DNA of 64,000 nt from DATBAX01 sp963723765 (GTDB lineage: Bacteria; Acidobacteriota; Terriglobia; Terriglobales; Acidobacteriaceae): NCBI GenBank assembly GCA_963723765.1, contig CAVRSD010000005.1, forward strand, positions 62,001 through 126,000. The letters run 5' to 3'. Both the position numbers and the translations under genes were made by a program. The notes under the pieces were generated by a model that was given only the letters and a program-made list of their open reading frames with translations, was not told the origin of the DNA and made no database searches. Within the stretch, counting starts at the first letter, position 1; each line of letters opens with the position of its first letter. Below are positions 55,889 through 63,418 of the stretch, piece after piece.

Positions 55889-56045
55889 CCCTGTCATGCT
55901 GAGCGAGTGAGCCGTTCACAGAGTGAACGGCGAGGGAGTCGAAGCACCCCTATAGCTCCCCGGCATTATGGTGATCATAGGGGTCCTTCGACTCCGTGAG
56001 TACTTCACATTCGCGAAGCACTCACTACGCTCAGGATGACAAGGG
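55889..56045. repeat. 157-bp composite palindrome (TGTCATGCTGAGCG...CGCTCAGGATGACA)
   Basis: The ends CCCTGTCATGCTGAGCG and CGCTCAGGATGACAAGGG are inverted. Inside are the hairpin CCGTTCACagaGTGAACGG and the arms GGAGTCGAAGCACCCCTAT / ATAGGGGTCCTTCGACTCC. It fills the gap between pheT and the aminotransferase and is related to 52530-52590. Confidence 0.75.
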
Positions 56046-56077
56046 ATTGAGTTTTCCTGTGCTAGTCTGACCCAATC

Positions 56078-57275
56078 ATGGCTGATACGGCTTCCCAACC
56101 CAAACAATTCCTCAGCGACAAAGTTACATTCTTCACCGAGTCCGTGATCCGCGAAATGACGCGGCAGGCGATGCTGCATGGCGCGGTCAATCTGGCGCAG
56201 GGATTTCCGGATTTTCCGGCACCCAGCGGAAATAAAAAAAGCCGCGCAGGAAGCCATTGCCGCGGACGTAAACCAATACGCCATCACCTGGGGTGCGAAG
56301 AATCTGCGCAATGCCATCGCCCGGCAGATGAAAGAGTGGCAGGGGATTTCCGTGGACCCCGAAACCCAGGTCACGGTTTGCTGCGGATCGACCGAGGCCA
56401 TGATTTCCACGCTGCTCGCGGTGTGCAATGCGGGCGACGAAGTGGTGATCTTCGAGCCCTACTATGAAAATTACGGGCCGGATTCGATTCTGAGCGGGGC
56501 GAAACCGCGTTTTGTGAAGCTGCGTCCGCCAAGCACAGCCGACGGCGAGTGGACGTTCGATGAGCACGAGTTGCGGGCGGCGTTTCACAAACATACCAAG
56601 GCTATCATCGTAAATACGCCGAATAACCCGACCGGCAAGGTGTTCACTCGGGTCGAGTTGGAGCTGATTCGCGATCTGTGCGTGGAGTTCAATGTCCTCG
56701 CCATCACGGACGAGATTTACGAGCACATTTTGTACGACGGAACCGAACATATCTCGATTGCAACGCTTCCCGGAATGTCCGAGCGGACGGTCACCATCAA
56801 CGGCATGTCGAAAACCTACAGCGTGACCGGCTGGCGGGTGGGGTGGACCGTGGCGCCTCCGGCGATCACGGATGCGATCCGCAAGGTCCATGACTTTCTC
56901 ACCGTGGGCGCACCGGCTCCGCTGCAGGAAGCGGGTGCGGCGGCCTTGAGTTTGCCGGCGATCTATTACGAGAGCCTGGCTAACGGATATCTCGCGCGAC
57001 GAGATCGACTGATACCCGCGTTAGCCGAAGCCGGGTTCCGCTGTTTCCGCCCACGAGGCGCTTATTACGTGATGACCGACATTAGCGCATTCGGATTCGC
57101 GAATGATCTTGAGTTCACCAAACATCTGGTGAAAGAAATCGGCGTGGCGGCGGTTCCGGGATCGAGTTTCTATCGCGATCCGAAAGACGGGGCGCAGCAA
57201 GTGCGGTTTGCGTTCTGCAAGAAGGATGCCACGCTGGACGAGGCGGCAAGAAGACTGCTGAAGTTGAGGAACTAG
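56078..57275 (+). CDS. Class I/II PLP-dependent aminotransferase, interrupted by a frameshift
   Basis: A fold-type I aminotransferase of the methionine/kynurenine aminotransferase kind. The first frame gives REMTRQAMLHGAVNLAQGFP, DFPAP to 56224; the next frame continues AEIKKAAQEAIAADVNQYAI, CCGSTEAMI, NTPNNPTGKVFT, DEIYEHILYDG and SKTYSVTGWRVGW (PLP lysine). Dropping A56225 restores 398 residues, typical of the family. The true substrate cannot be told from sequence alone. It stands alone between pheT and the zap genes. Confidence 0.9.
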
Positions 57276-57396
57276 CCTCGCTACGTGAGCTGTGGCGGGA
57301 ATCTCAACGTGAGTGGCTTGGACATCTATTTGTCCACAGGATTCTGCGGTATACTGCGCTCAAGTTCGTATTTCTCTCAGGGAGAAAAGAACAGTC

Positions 57397-57693
57397 ATGG
57401 CTTTGAAACTGGCTGAAGAGGTGTCCTCGCAGGTACCTGCCGACGATTTTCAGGCGCTGGAGGACAAGGTTTATCGCACTATTGAGCTATACAAGTCCGC
57501 GCGCGAGGCGCGCACCATAGCGGAGCGCGATGTAAAGCGTTTGCGCGAGCAAGTGGAAGAGCGCGAAGAGCAAGTGGAAACTTTGCGACGTGAGATGGTG
57601 CAATTGCGCCGGGAACGCGAAGAAATTCGTGGCCGCGTGGAGAAAATGTTGCATCAGATCGAGAACATTTCTGAGGAGCAAGCCGCCAGCTAA
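57397..57693 (+). CDS. Coiled-coil protein next to zapA (ZapB-like)
   Basis: A 98-residue, almost entirely helical protein with a long heptad region from about residue 25 (ELYKSAREARTIAERDVKRL, EQVETLRREMVQLRREREEI). Size, coiled coil and position just before zapA suggest a cell-division ZapB-like partner, but homology is not clear from sequence alone. ATG 57397 is chosen because GGGAGAAAAG precedes it; the frame is open to 57313. It is probably co-transcribed with zapA, 50 bp downstream. Confidence 0.72.
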   Translation: MALKLAEEVSSQVPADDFQALEDKVYRTIELYKSAREARTIAERDVKRLREQVEEREEQVETLRREMVQLRREREEIRGRVEKMLHQIENISEEQAAS

Positions 57694-57743
57694 GTTGCTG
57701 AACGAGACTTTGATCCCGCGTTGGAGAGGAGCAAAATAAGTTT

Positions 57744-58079
57744 ATGGCGACCGCCACCAAACAGACTCCAGTCAGCGATTCCAACAATAGTAGCGTGCGA
57801 GTAGAGATTTTCGATCAGCCTTACAATCTGCGCGGGTCCGATCCTGAGTACATCCTCAAGCTGGCGGAGTACGTGGATTCCAAAATGCGCGCCGTCTCGG
57901 AACAGACTCATACGGTTGACACCTCTCGTTTGGCGGTGCTGGCCGCGCTGAATATCGCGGACGAGTATCACCTGATCAAACGAAAAAACGATGGTGGGCC
58001 ATCGGAATACCGGCAGCGCGCACAGGATCTGGCGAATGCGCTCGATGAAGTGCTGGAAGACAAACGTAAAGCTGGGTAG
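57744..58079 (+). CDS. zapA: Cell division protein ZapA
   Basis: A 111-residue ZapA, which bundles FtsZ protofilaments. The ZapA globular part is VRVEIFDQPYNLRGSDPEYI, LKLAEYVDSKMRAVSEQTHT, then TSRLAVLAALNIADEYHLIK, followed by a C-terminal helix for dimer formation. GGAG is about 13 bases upstream, further than ideal. The gene is followed by terminators and then the 6S RNA candidate, the arrangement known from other bacteria. Confidence 0.93.
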   Translation: MATATKQTPVSDSNNSSVRVEIFDQPYNLRGSDPEYILKLAEYVDSKMRAVSEQTHTVDTSRLAVLAALNIADEYHLIKRKNDGGPSEYRQRAQDLANALDEVLEDKRKAG

Positions 58080-58126
58080 TCTGGTCGGATTTAGCAGTCA
58101 CTTCTGAAGTCTCGCTGCGCTCGACT

Positions 58127-58169
58127 GGACAGACGAGGGTGTCTGTCCCTACGTAGTTTCCATTTTTTT
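58127..58169 (+). terminator. Hairpin with T tract after zapA
   Basis: An 8-bp perfect stem GGACAGAC/GTCTGTCC (58127-58134 with 58141-58148) is followed after 14 bases by a run of seven T (58163-58169). The separation is long for a classic terminator. Confidence 0.5.
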
Positions 58170-58184
58170 ACAATTCCCCTTACG

Positions 58185-58216
58185 AAAGTTGCTGGCAAGT
58201 GGAGTGCCAACTTTTT
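58185..58216 (+). terminator. Second terminator-like hairpin after zapA
   Basis: AAAGTTG and GGCA pair with TGCC and AACTTT (58185-58197 with 58205-58214), with T residues closing the right arm to 58216. It separates zapA from the RNA gene that follows. Confidence 0.5.
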
Positions 58217-58228
58217 AAGGTTCCCCTC

Positions 58229-58257
58229 TTGCGAATTCCAGAAATTTTGCCTAGCAT
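58229..58257 (+). promoter_or_regulatory. Promoter of the 6S RNA candidate
   Basis: TTGCGA (58229-58234) and TAGCAT (58252-58257) have exactly 17 bp between them. The predicted start, six to seven bases on (about 58264), falls at the base of the RNA's closing stem. Confidence 0.55.
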
Positions 58258-58263
58258 CCGAAT

Positions 58264-58462
58264 TGCAAGCCGGCCTACAAAGTTGGTGATGGTGGTCACC
58301 GATTTTTGAACCAATGCTGAATGAACGGGGGCCTGACTCGTAGATACGATCCGGTGTGCAATGCTCCGCCATGCGGAGATGCCTAATGGATCGCGGCGGG
58401 TTCCCAACGTCTACCGACGGGTTCATTCTCGGCCCACCACACGGCAGTGTGGGTCGGCTTAC
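58264..58462 (+). ncRNA. ssrS: 6S RNA candidate
   Basis: A rod-like RNA of about 195 nt, the size of 6S RNA, which binds the housekeeping RNA polymerase holoenzyme and imitates an open promoter. A 12-bp closing stem pairs AAGCCGGCCTAC (58267-58278) with GTGGGTCGGCTT (58449-58460), allowing two G-U pairs. Inside are GTGG..CCGA with TCGG..CCAC, AATGAAC/GTTCATT, TCGTAGA/TCTACCGA, CGATCC/GGATCG and a terminal CTCCGC-cat-GCGGAG hairpin, with asymmetric loops between. Location after zapA is the well-known synteny of ssrS in Proteobacteria and others. No protein frame of note overlaps it. Primary sequence is only faintly like E. coli 6S, so the family call is structural and positional. Confidence 0.68.
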
Positions 58463-58545
58463 TCTTACCCTCGTTCAAGCCTTGTCACTTCCCTGCTAAA
58501 CTGATTTCAACCAATTGAAAGCGCGCTGCATCTAAACGTATATCC

Positions 58546-59349
58546 GTGTTTCCCCGACTTTTTCATATCGGCAGCTTCAATATGCCCACCTATGGGCTGT
58601 TGGTGTCATTGGGCGTCCTGCTCGGCCTGTGGATCAGCGTGCGCTACGCACAAAAGCAAGGCATTGATCCCGATAACGCATGGAACCTGGGAATTATCGT
58701 GGTCATGTGCGGAATTATCGGCGCCAAGGTGCTTTACATCATCAATGACTGGAGCAACTACGCCGCGCATCCCGGCGATATTTTCAGCCTGAATACGTTG
58801 CAGGCAGGCGGAGTTTTTTCTGGCGGACTGATTGGGGCATTTGCCGCAGCCGCCTGGTACATCCGCAAGCATCACATGCCGGCCCTGGCCACTTGCGATG
58901 CGTTTGCTCCAGGCCTGGCGCTCGGCCATGCGATTGGAAGGATTGGCTGTTTTGCCGCCGGATGCTGCTGGGGAAAGCCCACCACTCATTTCTGGGGAGT
59001 AACTTTCACCAGCCAGATCGCGCATGATCTGGTGGGCACGCCACTCAATCAGTCAATTGAGCCGACGCAGCTTTTCGAGTCCGCTGTGGAGTTGGTGAAC
59101 TTCTTCATTTTGGTGTGGATGTTCAAGCGTAAGAAATTCGACGGGCAAATCATGGGAACATATTTTTTTCTGTATGGCGTCGCCCGGTTTTTTCTTGAGT
59201 ATCTCCGCGATGACCCGGGACGCGGTGAGGTGTTTGGCGGGATCATCACCGGTACTCAGTTAGTGGCTCTCTGCCTGATCGCTACCGGCGGATTTATCTG
59301 GTGGCTGCGTCCGGGGATGAAGCAAGTACCTGCACAAGCGACCCGGTAA
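58546..59349 (+). CDS. lgt: Prolipoprotein diacylglyceryl transferase
   Basis: Transfers diacylglyceryl from phosphatidylglycerol to the lipobox cysteine of prelipoproteins, in the cytoplasmic membrane. A 267-residue protein with about seven TM segments. The Lgt signature is GHAIGRIGCFAAGCCWGKPT, with PTYGLLVSLGVLLG near the start and FLYGVARFFLEYLRDDPGRG near the end, both conserved. The start is GTG 58546. The 145-bp gap to rluD has only a degenerate GTCCTCCTGAGC repeat. Confidence 0.95.
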   Translation: MFPRLFHIGSFNMPTYGLLVSLGVLLGLWISVRYAQKQGIDPDNAWNLGIIVVMCGIIGAKVLYIINDWSNYAAHPGDIFSLNTLQAGGVFSGGLIGAFAAAAWYIRKHHMPALATCDAFAPGLALGHAIGRIGCFAAGCCWGKPTTHFWGVTFTSQIAHDLVGTPLNQSIEPTQLFESAVELVNFFILVWMFKRKKFDGQIMGTYFFLYGVARFFLEYLRDDPGRGEVFGGIITGTQLVALCLIATGGFIWWLRPGMKQVPAQATR

Positions 59350-59494
59350 GTTCTTCGCCACGGAGACACAGAGAAAATCTTTCCTAATCTTGTCCTCCTG
59401 AGCAAGCGCTCTTGCACCGCGAAAGGCCTCTGCATTTCGGCCAGCACTACAAACCCTGTATTCTTATCTTCGCTAGTTTCTTCGCTGATAACCT

Positions 59495-60466
59495 GTGGAT
59501 ACATTTCCCAAATATTTAACCGCTACTGCCGACGATGCCGGCAAACGCCTCGACCAGTTCCTGACCGCGCAGATTCCAGAGACTAGCCGAGCTCGGGTAC
59601 AGCAACTTATTTCAGAAGGAAAAGTACTGGTGGGTGAGGCAGCCGCCAAAGCTTCGCTGCGTCTGCGCGGAAATGAGCGCATCTCGATCCTGGGCGCAGT
59701 GCAACTGCCTCCTTTGCGGGCCATGGCCGAGGAGATCCCTCTTGACATTGTTTTTGAAGACGATGACCTGTCTGTGGTCAACAAACCGGCCGGCATGATG
59801 GTGCATGCCGGAGCCGGAGCGACCGAAGCCCAGCGCAATCGCGGCACCCTGGTGAACGCTCTGCTGCATCGTTTTGGCAAACTTTCTGAAGTCGGCGGCG
59901 AATTGAGGCCGGGAATCGTGCATCGCCTGGACAAGGCCACCAGCGGCCTGATTGTGGTGGCGAAAAATGACGAGGCCCATCGACGGCTGGCAGCGCAGTT
60001 TGCGAAACGGGAGGTCAAGAAGACTTATGTGGCCCTGGTCCATGGGTGGGTAAGACTCGATAAAGGCACAATCAGCAGCAGCATTAGCCGCGACCGCGTC
60101 CGTAGGACGAGGATGACTACACGGGCGCCTGGCGGCCGCGAGGCCGTTACCCATTACAAGAACAAACAGCGTATCGACTCGCGGCTAGGGAAATTCACCT
60201 TGCTGGAGTTGCAAATCGATACTGGACGCACGCACCAGATCCGTGTCCATCTGGCATCGCTGGGGCATCCCGTGGTGGGGGACACACTGTATGGGGCGCC
60301 GCACGAATTACGCGGTAAGAATGAGACCAGGAGTACTTTGTCACGCAATTTCCTTCATGCCGCCGAATTGCGACTGCAACATCCTCGTACTGATGAAGCC
60401 ATGTCGTTTGCGCGACCGCTGCCGGGGGAGTTGCTGGAGTTTCTGAACATGGTTACAGGTAACTAA
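59495..60466 (+). CDS. rluD: RluA-family 23S rRNA pseudouridine synthase (RluD-like)
   Basis: A 323-residue pseudouridine synthase with an N-terminal S4 RNA-binding domain (about 12-75, GKRLDQFLTAQIPETSRARV) and a catalytic domain with GIVHRLDKATSGLIVVAKND, where Asp of HRLDKATSGL is the catalytic residue, and the later TGRTHQIRVHLASLGHPVVG. The S4 plus catalytic layout and length fit RluD, which modifies helix 69, but RluC-type substrates cannot be excluded. The start is GTG 59495. Confidence 0.9.
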   Translation: MDTFPKYLTATADDAGKRLDQFLTAQIPETSRARVQQLISEGKVLVGEAAAKASLRLRGNERISILGAVQLPPLRAMAEEIPLDIVFEDDDLSVVNKPAGMMVHAGAGATEAQRNRGTLVNALLHRFGKLSEVGGELRPGIVHRLDKATSGLIVVAKNDEAHRRLAAQFAKREVKKTYVALVHGWVRLDKGTISSSISRDRVRRTRMTTRAPGGREAVTHYKNKQRIDSRLGKFTLLELQIDTGRTHQIRVHLASLGHPVVGDTLYGAPHELRGKNETRSTLSRNFLHAAELRLQHPRTDEAMSFARPLPGELLEFLNMVTGN

Positions 60467-60490
60467 CTCACGCGATGAGTTCCCGCTATA

Positions 60491-61669
60491 ATGAACATCT
60501 CAATGAATCCTCGTGGCGTTCTTTTGTCGGTACTCGGCAGCTCACTGCTTCTGACGACGCTTTCGGGCCAGAATTCTGGACAGCCAGAGCTACCGAACAC
60601 GCCCTCGCACACGGCGCAACCACCGAAATCGCAACCAACGGCTGCGAAACAGGCGGCTCCAGCAACGTCAGGGGGAGAGCCTCTCGGTGGTCCGCCCATG
60701 TCCACAACTCCGGTCGCGGACCCCACTCCGGCTACCATCCCGCAAAATGGATCGCCGCAAACCAACGCGACTCCTCCGCCCACTACCGCGCCGGCGCTGC
60801 CTCAGGCTCAGGCTCCGCAAGATGACACGACCACCACCATTCGCAAGACCGTCAATGAAGTAAACGTTGTGTTCACGGTCACCGACAGGCACGGTCATTA
60901 CGTGAAAGATCTGAAAAAAGATGACTTTCAGGTCATCGACGACAATCGGCCTGCGGTGGAGATTCGCAGCTTCACCCGGCAAACCGACTTGCCGTTGCAA
61001 GTGGGGCTACTGGTGGACGCCAGCAATTCGGTACGCGACCGATTCAAGTTCGAACAGGAATCGGCCATTGAATTTCTCAACCAGACGATCCGCCCCCACT
61101 ACGACAAGGCTTTTGTGGTTGGCTTCGATGTAACTCCCGAGGTCACGCAGGACTTCACCGACAATACGGAAGCCCTTTCGATTGGCGTACGCGCCCTGCA
61201 CCCAGGTGGGGGTACGGCGATGTATGACGCGTTATATTTTGCCTGCCGGGATAAGCTGTTGAAGGCGGAACAAACCGGGCCCATACGGCGGGCGATCATT
61301 CTCTTGAGCGATGGCGATGACAATCAAAGCCACGTTACCCGTGAGGAAGCCATCGAGATGGCGCAACGCGCCGAGGTAATCGTCTATACCATCAGCACCA
61401 ACATCAGCGGCAGCGTTCAGCGCGGAGACAAAGTCCTCGAACGCATCGCGGATGCGACCGGTGGGCGGGCTTTCGAACCGTTTCAGCTCCGCGACGTGGC
61501 CAATGCGTTTGCCGAAATCCAGGACGAATTGCGCAGTCAATATGCGCTTTCCTATAAACCGGCGGATTTTAGAACCGATGGACGATATCACACCATTGAA
61601 ATCCTGGCACAGAGCCACAAGAACCTGCGCGTACGCAGCCGCCACGGTTACTACGCACCGACCGAATAG
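60491..61669 (+). CDS. Secreted VWA protein (acidobacterial VWFA-related domain) 1
   Basis: A 392-residue exported protein. After a signal peptide (GVLLSVLGSSLLLTTLSGQN) comes a Pro/Thr/Gln-rich linker (about 30-115), a beta domain (VNVVFTVTDRHGHYVKDLKK) and a VWA domain with intact MIDAS motif DASNS and a later conserved LLSDGDDNQS. It ends with a QYALSYKPADFRTDGRYH region typical of this family. The biological role of these proteins is unknown; the metal site suggests protein binding outside the membrane. First of three paralogues in 3.5 kb. Confidence 0.87.
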   Translation: MNISMNPRGVLLSVLGSSLLLTTLSGQNSGQPELPNTPSHTAQPPKSQPTAAKQAAPATSGGEPLGGPPMSTTPVADPTPATIPQNGSPQTNATPPPTTAPALPQAQAPQDDTTTTIRKTVNEVNVVFTVTDRHGHYVKDLKKDDFQVIDDNRPAVEIRSFTRQTDLPLQVGLLVDASNSVRDRFKFEQESAIEFLNQTIRPHYDKAFVVGFDVTPEVTQDFTDNTEALSIGVRALHPGGGTAMYDALYFACRDKLLKAEQTGPIRRAIILLSDGDDNQSHVTREEAIEMAQRAEVIVYTISTNISGSVQRGDKVLERIADATGGRAFEPFQLRDVANAFAEIQDELRSQYALSYKPADFRTDGRYHTIEILAQSHKNLRVRSRHGYYAPTE

Positions 61670-61677
61670 GCCAGCAA

Positions 61678-62080
61678 ATGGCGGGATATTCGGGCACTCC
61701 ACTTCCGAAAAAGCTTGGCATCAAGGGAGAATTCCGCGTCGCAATGCAAAATGTCCCGGCGGATGTGAAAGCGGAGTTGAAAGATGCTCTTGCCGGTTGC
61801 CGCGATCGCGAAAGATGGCCCTCTCGATTTTGTTCTTTTGTGCGTAAAAAGTCAGGCCGAACTTAAGAAAGAGTTTCTCCGCTTCTCCAAACAACTCGCG
61901 CCGGCCGGCATGATCTGGGTGAGTTGGCCGAAGAAAAGTTCAGGGGTCACCACAGATCTCGGTGAACATGACGTTCGTAAAATCGGACTCGACGCCGGAC
62001 TTGTGGATGTAAAAGTCTGCGCCGTAAATGACGTCTGGTCGGGATTAAAGTTCGTAATCCGGCTTAAAGATCGAAAATAA
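61678..62080 (+). CDS. DUF3052 protein, interrupted by a frameshift
   Basis: A small cytoplasmic protein of the DUF3052 family. The first frame gives MAGYSGTPLPKKLGIKGEFR and VKAELKDALAGC; from about 61794-61801 the next frame continues AIAKDGPLDFVLLCVKSQAE, WVSWPKKSSG and GLVDVKVCAVNDVWSGLKFV. Dropping one base in that interval restores 133 residues, the family length. Function is unknown. It starts 8 bp after the first VWA gene and probably shares its transcript. Confidence 0.82.
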
Positions 62081-62086
62081 GACCAG

Positions 62087-62174
62087 CCACGGATTCGCGC
62101 GGATCACACGGATAATTCATTTAATCTTAATTTCTTGACTAGATTTATCTGCGAAGATCCGCGCAAATCCGTGG
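62087..62174. repeat. Dispersed CCACGGAT...ATCCGTGG palindrome, second copy
   Basis: Ends CCACGGATTCGCGCGGATC and GATCCGCGCAAATCCGTGG are inverted and nearly perfect. It is related to 18010-18078 and lies between the convergent DUF3052 and VWA 2 genes, where it may also end transcripts. Confidence 0.7.
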
Positions 62175-62193
62175 CGCTTTTGATCTTGCAATC

Positions 62194-63297
62194 TTACTCG
62201 TGATGCTCCACCGCGTAATACCCACTGCGCGCCTGCACTTTGTAATCGCCATTCTTGGGGCGGATTTCCACTTTGCGGAAGGTGCCGTCTTTCACGGAAT
62301 TCGTAGGAACGTAGCCGATGTTGTACTGGCTGCGCAGTTCATGCGCAATCTGATCGAACGCGTCTCTCAACTTGTCCATTTTGTTGCCAACTTCAATGAC
62401 CCGGCCGCCGGTTTCCTGGGTCAGCTTTTTCATTTCGCCAGCCCCGGAGTAGCCGCCAAATCCATAGAATCCACGATCGGCGCACAGCAATACGTAAACA
62501 ATGCTGTCGGATTTCTGGGCAGCTTCCACCGCATCTTTGATCTTGAGCTGGCTCCCCTGATCTTCTCCGTCCGTCAAAAGGATCATGGCCTTGCGACCGA
62601 CCTGTTGGCCCAATTCATCATGAGAAGCGAGATACACGGCATCGTAAAGCAGCGTCCCGCGTGGAACTGACGAACTGGGAATAGGTCCGCCGCCCAGTCC
62701 AGGGATGCTGCCGCCGCCCCCACCAGTATTGATTTTCGCGCTGTTTAAGGCTGCCTTGAGCAGATGCTCGGAGTTGGTGAAGTCCTGTAAAAGATCGACA
62801 TTCACATCGAAGCTGAGGACGAAAGCCATGTCTTTTGGGGTGAGGATCTGAGCAAGGAAAGAACCGCCAACTTCTTTCTCCATGTCAAGGACACGCATTT
62901 GGCTGCCGCTGGCGTCGATCAGAATGCCCAACGTGAGTGGCAAGTCCGACTCCGCGGCAAAATACTTGATGGTCTGCGGTTTGCCATCTTCATAGATCTC
63001 AAAATTGTCTTTGGTTAGACTGGGGATCAATCCCCCCTTCTTGTCCTTGACATTGAAAAAGAGCTGCACCACACCTACATTGACCTTCAGAGTGGTCGTG
63101 GGCTGGTCGTCGCTTTGATCGGCAGCTTGCCCGGTATGCTGGTGAAGCCTGGGGCCTTCCGAGGGGCCGGAATCATTGGACTCCGGGGCATTGCTAGCCG
63201 GTTCCGGAGTTTGCGTCTGCGCTGCGGAAAAAGTTCCGGTTACCATTGCCAGGCAAACAACGACAATCCAGAACTGAAAAAGACGGGCTTTGGGCAT
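62194..63297 (-). CDS. Secreted VWA protein (acidobacterial VWFA-related domain) 2
   Basis: A 367-residue exported protein, paralogue of the first. MPKARLFQFWIVVVCLAMVT is the signal peptide. The linker is rich in Ser, Asn and Pro. Next come VGVVQLFFNVKDKKGGLIPS and a VWA domain with intact MIDAS DASGS, then LLTDGEDQGSQLK and the closing YNIGYVPTNSVKDGTFRKVE. ATG 63297 is chosen because the signal peptide starts there and AGAGAG lies upstream; the frame is open 37 residues further. It is divergent from VWA 3. Confidence 0.87.
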   Translation of the reverse strand: MPKARLFQFWIVVVCLAMVTGTFSAAQTQTPEPASNAPESNDSGPSEGPRLHQHTGQAADQSDDQPTTTLKVNVGVVQLFFNVKDKKGGLIPSLTKDNFEIYEDGKPQTIKYFAAESDLPLTLGILIDASGSQMRVLDMEKEVGGSFLAQILTPKDMAFVLSFDVNVDLLQDFTNSEHLLKAALNSAKINTGGGGGSIPGLGGGPIPSSSVPRGTLLYDAVYLASHDELGQQVGRKAMILLTDGEDQGSQLKIKDAVEAAQKSDSIVYVLLCADRGFYGFGGYSGAGEMKKLTQETGGRVIEVGNKMDKLRDAFDQIAHELRSQYNIGYVPTNSVKDGTFRKVEIRPKNGDYKVQARSGYYAVEHHE

Positions 63298-63418
63298 GAA
63301 GGTGTTCTCTCGCTCTTTTTGGTAGTCTATTCCTCTAGCTTTAGATGCACAAAGTTGTCCGTACCAGCATCTGAATACGGGAACCTGCCTGGAGCAGGCC
63401 GGGGGCACTAAATTTTAT

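Noticed and set aside
56187..56891. Minus-strand open frame opposite the aminotransferase
   Set aside because: Antisense of conserved PLP-enzyme sequence with no features of its own.
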